Below are positions 57,925 to 64,000 of a stretch of DNA of 64,000 nt, piece after piece (the first letter of the stretch is position 1; every line of letters starts with the position of its first letter). The stretch lies in NCBI GenBank assembly GCA_003024175.1, contig MDYQ01000071.1, positions 1 to 64,000 of the forward strand. Direction: 5' to 3'. Below the pieces are notes generated by a model. That model had not been told where the DNA came from. It did not search any database and saw only the letters and a program-made list of their open reading frames with translations. Source of the stretch: Planoprotostelium fungivorum. Its lineage: Eukaryota; Evosea; Variosea; Cavosteliida; Cavosteliaceae. The position numbers were made by a program, and so were the translations under genes.

Positions 57925-60900
57925 ATGTCTCGTAATCGAGATGGAGGGAACGCCTCCAGTTGGGGGAAAGCTGCTTTCTTGAGACATATAGAGGTGGGCC
58001 TCTTGGGGAGCTGTTCGACCTTCGATAACCGTTTCAGGTATTACGCAGTGTATTCGATAGTCATTGGATAGGACAGCAGTTATTTCAACAGCACATTGTT
58101 GAGATCGCTTGGCACAAACTGAAGAAAAGAGCCATAGGATGGTTAATGCACAGAAATGTGTGGACGGACGAAGAGGAGAACGAATCCAAATTCAGAGACG
58201 CTTGGGAGCAGTTTGAAAAGAAGCATTTCAGAGCTTACAAGAGATGGAAGAAGATTACGGGAGCGGCGGGGGGTTTCGACCTGAAGATGGAATCATCTCT
58301 AGAGCAGGGTATTAACAACATTTTCTTGTACTATCTCGTTTACGCAGAAGTCCAAGACCTCAGGTAATCGAACGTCCTCCATTCGAAAATCAATGAATGA
58401 CACCCGCAGATGTATGCAGAACCTCACCCACCTCTTCTTCCACATCGCCAGTGCTCTGTATAACGACAAGAACAGTGCCATTGTGAGTCCATTTTCCCTC
58501 CACCTCCTTCTCACCTCCCTTAGAAAGCCGCTGAATGGATCAGAAGGGAAGGAACGAAGGTCTATCGCTTCATGTCCCTCGTCTACAGCAAGGACGACAT
58601 GAATCAAGATGTCTTCCATCACGATGATATGGACGATCTCTCTGCCACGAACGCCTTCGTGAAAGTGGCTATGAGCACCCTCGACCTCTACAAGGGTGAG
58701 ACGATGTGATTCCATCGAGGCTGACATCATCCAAAGCGCTCAAAATCGAAAAATATCCCACCTTGGCCAAGGTTCTACAACTCGACACACCCACTTTCAT
58801 CGTCTATTGGTTGAAGGGCGCTCAAGGCGAGCTCAACGGTAACGTAGAGAAGGCCCAACAGAGAGAAAAGTGAGCTCCACCAGCCTCAACGCAACGACTG
58901 ACTACAACGTTGTAGATGGATTATCGATAATTTCACCAACGCGAGAGAGTCGCAGAAGATTCAAGACCACTTGAACAAGGCAGAACAGATTTCCAGCCAG
59001 ACTCGTCAGTTGAACGCAGAGATGAAGGCATGTCAGGAGGCTCTCAGCACCGTGGACAGGTACTGAAACCTGCGTCTGCGATCTGCGACTGAGACGGACA
59101 GGTACCGTCCCAAGGAAGAAGATTTCGACGAAAAACCAGATTCCCTGGCCATCTTTCAATTGGCTCTCACTCAGCTTGACACGGCGAGAGAGCTATTTTT
59201 ATCCGCAGAAGAGACGGAGAGATCTCAGGTACACCCCCGTTGTAGATCAGCCATTGACTCGTTGTAGATCAGCGGAAAGCTCCGCGAGGCCAAAGTCAAT
59301 TATTTCAACAATCGCACCGAGAGCGAGAACCGCTACGGCGCCAGCATCAATGGGTTCAAACAATTGGGACAAGACTATGAAGAGTGTGAGATGGGCTTGC
59401 GAAGGGCGTACGAAGGTTTCACCGATCGTTCCCTGGGAACCTGCAAGGCCTACGCCGCCGAGGCCAGGTGAACTCCGACATCGGAAGTCCGATCTGACTC
59501 GTTGTAGATACCTCCAGAGCAAGGCCGCGTGGAAGAGAGTGGCCATGGAGGAGCAGATCGAGCGCGTCGCTGCCTCTCGCATCATTCAGTTTGCCTTCGA
59601 GGACGCCGTCAACAGCGCCAGGAGCCAATTTGCCAAGCGTAACAAGACGTACGTCGAAGCGGCCGGAGGCCCGCTGGGAATCAGCGGTTATTTAACGGTC
59701 ATTTACCATTACTCTCACGCCGCTTACCTTCACCTTCTCATGCTCGTTCCCCTCTGCTGGCTCTATTTCGACTACCACTACGTCATCGGAGGTTACCCCA
59801 CCATCCGAGAAGGTGACATCCATCTACAACGCGCCGACTGACGACGCGGCAGGTATCATCGGAGTGGTACAGATCGACGGTATCTTTGACATGTACAACA
59901 ATGTCATCTTGTCTTTCGCCATACCCATCGGTCTCACGCTCATCTTGTGGGTCATCGTCAATCTCATCTTACGCTGGAGAGTCTCTGGGGCGAAATCGGC
60001 ACCGAGGAGAGATGCAAAATGTTCGACGAACATTTCCATGTCCTCTCGTTTCGCCGTCTTCCTCTTTTGGTTCTTCACCATCGTCACAGAGGTGACCCTC
60101 TACCCGCTAGAAATACCCTGACTCGTTGTAGATCGTCATCGTCAAGTTTCTCATCATCAACGGTATCCGTGGTTACACGAGAGATTGGACGCAGAACCTT
60201 CCCCTGTCCACTTCGGTTCCCCTTTTGGTCTTCAATTGGATTCCCATCATTGTCCTCTACTTGTGTTCTCTCCAATTCATCTTCACCATCTGGATCGGCA
60301 TCTTTGGTTTCGTCTACGGATTGATCGACAGGGTGGCCAATGTCCAGAACTGGAGGCACGTCATCTCTGCCTTTGAACATTCGGACATCAAGTGTCAGCA
60401 TTCGGACGGTAGGCTACCTCTCATCGCGGTCGAGTGGAGCCACAAGGTGATCTACAACGTTGTAGATGGATTTAACTCGGTCAGGTCATGCCGAAGAAGA
60501 AGGACAAGGAGGAATCGTGGGACAGAAAGTACGTCGCCTTCGCAAAAGCTTGGAACATGGCCATCGCCTACTTTTACGAGACCCACAAGGTGCTCGCCCT
60601 CTCTACCGTCAAACTGACACCACACAGATCTCGAAAGAAGAACTACAACGCTACTGCTTCAAGATCAAGGGCACGCACGGCTCATCCGATTCCACCGATT
60701 TTCTCAGCGGAGCCGTGGAGAAGGAGCCCGATCTGAGGATTCCACCTCAAGTGAAGGACGTCAAGATGCACATCATGCATCTGGTCAACAACATCCGAAT
60801 GTCCAAGCCCACCAGCGGAACGAGCGTGAGGGAGATGTTACCTCTCTGCGTGGTCACCCCCGTGGGAGCGGAGAAGATCTTGTACGGGTGAGATTTTGGC

Positions 60901-63900
60901 GGGAGATTTGAAATTCAGATGGATAACGGTCGGCAGTTACGAGTTCATCATCCACGTCGACAACACGCAGAGCTCCTTCTTGCAGCATCTCATCGGTGGG
61001 TGTGACGTGTGATGACATCATGATGACATCATCAGATCGTGACCCCTCCGAATGGCAAAACTTTAAGAGGAAGGAGTGTCTCACCGACAAGGCGAGAGAT
61101 TGGATCTCCAGAATGGAGAAGGACGTACTGCAGGGTACCGCCGAACGCAAGGAAGGAAAGAAGAAGAGGTGAGGAGCCAGTTGTAGACTGTCGATTGACT
61201 CGTTGTAGATGGATCGATTCGACCGAAGAAGGATCGAGACTGAAGGTGAAGATCTCAGAGTGGGCTTCCCTTCGCTTCCAAGCTCTGTACAGAACCGTCC
61301 ACGGTTTCATGCAGGTGAAACATTTATTATTATTTTATTCGAATCACCCATTGACTCGTTGTAGATCCCCAGAGCCTTAGCTCTCATGGCCCGTATCCAA
61401 GAGCCTTACTTGAGTCAAGAGAAGGCCGAAGAGCTCGCCCACGCTAAATTCAGCTACCTCGTCGGTTACCAGAGCTACGCCGGCTACTACGACAAGTACA
61501 AGAAGTCGAAGCAGAGAGGACAAGAGGGTGCCAACCTCTCAAAGGACGAGATCGAAGCACACGAGTCCGTCTTCTTCATCAAGTTCATCCGCAAAAAGTT
61601 TCCCGAGATCAAGATCGCCTACCCAGAGAAACAGAACGGTGAGATCCATCCTTTTATTCTCATTTATTCTCTTTTATTCTCTTTTATTCTCTTTGATTGA
61701 CTCTTCAGGTCGATACTATGGAAAGTTGGTGTCGGGTGTGAAGCAGATGAGAGGTACATCCAAGCTGGATGACTACCGCGTAGAGATATTCGGTCCATTC
61801 ACTGATTTCGGTCTCGGTAAACCGGCTCATCAGAATTTCCTGGCTCAGTTTATCGATGGAATGATCATCCAGGTGAAGTGAACGATGGGAAGATGGATTC
61901 TGACTCGTTGTAGACGATCGATATCAATCAGGATAACGTATTACCCCAATCTTACTTTATTCCCAACGTCCTCGGTGAATTCGCCGCCGACAAGAAGGTA
62001 TCACATCGACATCGACATCACATCAACATCAACATCACATCACGATTCTCATCCATCCAGGTCCGCATCGTAGGTCTCCCCGAATACGTCATCACCACCA
62101 AATGGTCCTCCACCGCCTGGTGCTCTGCCTTCTCCGAGCACACCTTTGGTACTCTCACGCAGAGAACCTACGCTCGATTCGGTGTCCGTCTACACTACGG
62201 TCATCCAGACTTCTTAGACGCTCTGTGGGTGCAGACGGAGACTGGCCTCAGCAAGCTGCCCTACGTCTCCGAAGACATCTTCACTGGATTTGACACCGTA
62301 CTCAAGGGCGGGAAAATCATTCACGTGGAATATCACGAGGTGAGTTGGAAAATGGGACGCGTCTACAACGAGGCAGGTGGGAAAGGCCAGGGACGTAGAT
62401 CTGTACACGACTACGAAATTCCAGCGGAAGATCAGTATGGGAGCATCACAGATGTCTTGCTCTAGGTACATCGGACAGATGCACACCTCGTGGTCGGTCT
62501 CTGTCCTACAGGGTCTGTGCTACTACTACTCTACCGTTGGATTCTACCTCAACCATCTCATCCTCTACCTGTCTGTATGGGTGGCCATCACCTCGCAGCT
62601 GATCTTGATCATTCTACAACGCTACGTCTTTGGAGAGGACATCCAGTACTTCATCACGGAGAGAGTGTACACTTTCCAGGTGAAATGTGGCGGGAAATTC
62701 AAACTGAATGGGACAGGTCGGATTCGCTCTCGTTTTCCCAGGAATTCTCCAGCTCATCCTCGAATTCGGTCTCATCGAGGCCGCCTGGGCTTACCTCTCT
62801 CACTTTTTCATCCTGTCGGTCTACTCCACCTTCCACATTTTAAACACTTCATCTTACTGGCAGTGGGGTCTGACTAAGTCTGCCTTCTACCTCGGCTCAG
62901 GAAGAGGAACAGGTATTTTATTTCATTTTATTTCGCACGAGGAGAAAAAATGACGCCGGGGACAGGTCTCGAACACTATTTCATGAAGGACCTCTACGCT
63001 ACCTTCTACACGACTCACTGGGGTCCCGCCTTCATCATCTTCTGGATGGGCATCTTAGCTCTATCCTTCTCCGGTTCCTTCTTAGTCTTCTTAGTCATGT
63101 ACCTCTTACCCTCTGGTATCTGGCTGTGGGGTGCCATCTTCTTGAACCCTGGATCTCTGCCCTCTACTGTCCACGAGGAGCAGTGGAAGAGACTGATGAA
63201 CGTCGACATGCAGCAGGCCGCACAGATTGTAAAGGGTGAGAGATTCGAGGGAAATCTCGCGGAACGGATTTGGGACTGACTCGTTGTAGAACACTCGAGG
63301 ATCGATTATCATCCACCCGAGCCACCCAGGAATTGGTTCAAGAGGATCTTTGTGAAGATGTGGAGGTTGTTCACCTATGGGTTGCGTGTGGTGCACTGGC
63401 TCTACACCCTCTTGAACTTTGCCGTGTTCATGAGAGTCGTTCGTTTCATCGGTAAGCCATTCGTCCTCTATCATCATCCATCACATCACATCATTCACAA
63501 TCACATCATCACTAATCACATCATCAATCACATCACATCACATCACCAATCACATCATCATGATGATGACAACAAGACTGATTCTCTTCAGCCATCTTAG
63601 CCCTCCTGTGGGAGTGGATCTTTGCACAGAAGATCGCCACCTTCCTCTTCACCGATGACAGACGTCGCGTCCTGCGTTGGGACGAAGACGATACCAGACA
63701 GAAGTCCATTTTCTTCTCTTCTATGGTCAGAAAACCAGCGTCTGAATCCTCCAGCCAGAACAATTCTCCTTCCATCGGCAAGCCGAAATGTGAATCTACA
63801 ACGTTGTAGACGGTCGATATTGACTCGAATAGCTTCCGGCGTTGTAGATCGAACGAAGACGAGGGAGGCGACGTTGAGAGGGAAGATGGCACAGAGAGCC

Positions 63901-64000
63901 ATGGCAGCCAATTTGGCCGCAGAGAAGAACAAGCAGCTCTTATCTGCCGTATCCACTGCCAACTACTACGAGCAGTCGCCCGACATGAACTCTTCCTTTA
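57925..64000 (+). CDS. 1,3-beta-glucan (callose/FKS-type) synthase, GT48, cut at right edge
   Basis: Polytopic plasma-membrane enzyme that makes 1,3-beta-glucan from UDP-glucose. The ATG at 57925 gives MSRNRDGGNASSWGKAAFLR. An FKS1_dom1-like segment follows (VYAEVQDLRCMQNLTHLFFH, 58340-58440), then coiled-coil exons and the first membrane helices (59.7-60.3 kb). The GT48 core has WCSAFSEHTFGTLTQR, RLHYGHPDFLDALW, SEDIFTGFDTVLKGG (about 62268), GKARDVDLYTTTKFQRKIS and YYYSTVGFYLN (about 62525). Membrane helices continue to 63.6 kb. Core motifs look closer to plant callose synthases than to fungal FKS1. Introns are about 40 nt, and at least seven end in TGACTCGTTGTAG. The C-terminus lies beyond the window. 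Confidence 0.93.
58900..58913. repeat. CTACAACGTTGTAG palindrome at an intron 3' end
   Basis: Perfect 14-bp palindrome forming the last bases of the intron 58869-58913 in the glucan synthase gene. The flanking exons (REK / WIIDNF) join in frame at this AG. Confidence 0.85.
60450..60467. repeat. 18-bp palindrome at an intron 5' end
   Basis: ATCTACAACGTTGTAGAT is a perfect palindrome three bases into the intron 60447-60484 of the glucan synthase gene. It occupies nearly half of that 38-nt intron. Confidence 0.85.
63470..63565. repeat. CATCACATCATC-type repeat in a glucan synthase intron
   Basis: Run of ATCACATCA, CATCATC and AATCACATC words filling an intron between two membrane-helix exons. 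It is like the other ATC-rich introns of the window. Confidence 0.75.
63795..63810. repeat. 16-bp palindrome within a glucan synthase intron
   Basis: TCTACAACGTTGTAGA lies four bases inside the intron 63791-63848. The same intron contains a TTGACTCG word and ends GGCGTTGTAG, so it has three relatives of the motif in 58 nt. Confidence 0.8.

Overview
The window is nuclear DNA from an intron-rich, compact eukaryotic genome. Genes lie on both strands, often 50-300 bp apart, and nearly all are split by short GT-AG introns of about 35-60 nt. The gene set combines plant-type leucine-rich repeat (LRR) receptors, a callose/FKS-type glucan synthase, an ENA-type P-ATPase, a hevein-bearing GH16 glucanase, WD40/MORN/VPS9 and dynein-adaptor-like proteins. 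It fits a free-living amoeboid protist, perhaps a cyst-forming amoebozoan such as a protosteloid amoeba. That placement is inference, because no rRNA or other marker is present. I see no virus-like elements, CRISPR arrays or tRNAs.

Layout. 1-18.4 kb (minus): three paralogous receptor genes (A is cut by the left edge; B; C), with the ribosome-biogenesis gene UTP14 between B and C. Each receptor reads signal peptide, LRRs, a GAIN/GPS-like autoproteolysis module, one membrane helix and a kinase-like domain. The kinase domain has lost its catalytic aspartates. 18.7-22.8 kb (minus): a coiled-coil gene with three tandemly duplicated exon cassettes and a TACC-like C-terminus, then a small unknown gene. 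23.4-32.8 kb (plus): a small unknown gene, an ASH/MSP-domain protein, an alpha/beta-hydrolase lipase, and a WD40-MORN-VPS9 (alsin-like) protein. 33.0-38.1 kb (minus): a PB1-domain protein with a C-terminal zinc finger, and TTC27/EMW1. 38.3-42.0 kb (plus): a multi-pass membrane protein, a secreted chitin-binding GH16 glucanase and an IQ-motif protein. 42.7-44.8 kb (minus): two unknown genes, one a type I membrane protein. 46.0-49.9 kb (plus): an ENA-like P-type ATPase. 50.1-54.6 kb (minus): a coiled-coil/PH protein with a CC1-box motif, and a two-helix membrane protein. 55.1-64 kb (plus): two unknown genes, then a glucan synthase that runs off the right edge.

The two most unusual signals are the LRR-GPS-transmembrane-pseudokinase receptor family and a dispersed oligomer CGTTGTAGAT / ATCTACAACG. 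The oligomer occurs about fifty times by eye. It is most striking as the intron 3' end TGACTCGTTGTAG, but is also found inverted, in exons, and fused into perfect palindromes.

Functionally, the GH16 enzyme and the GT48 synthase both act on beta-glucan, as expected of wall or cyst-coat remodelling. The VPS9, ASH, TACC-like and CC1-box proteins point to endosome and microtubule biology. There is no evidence that any of these genes are co-regulated. All exon joins were read by eye from GT-AG signals and frame continuity, so gene ends are firmer than internal splice sites.
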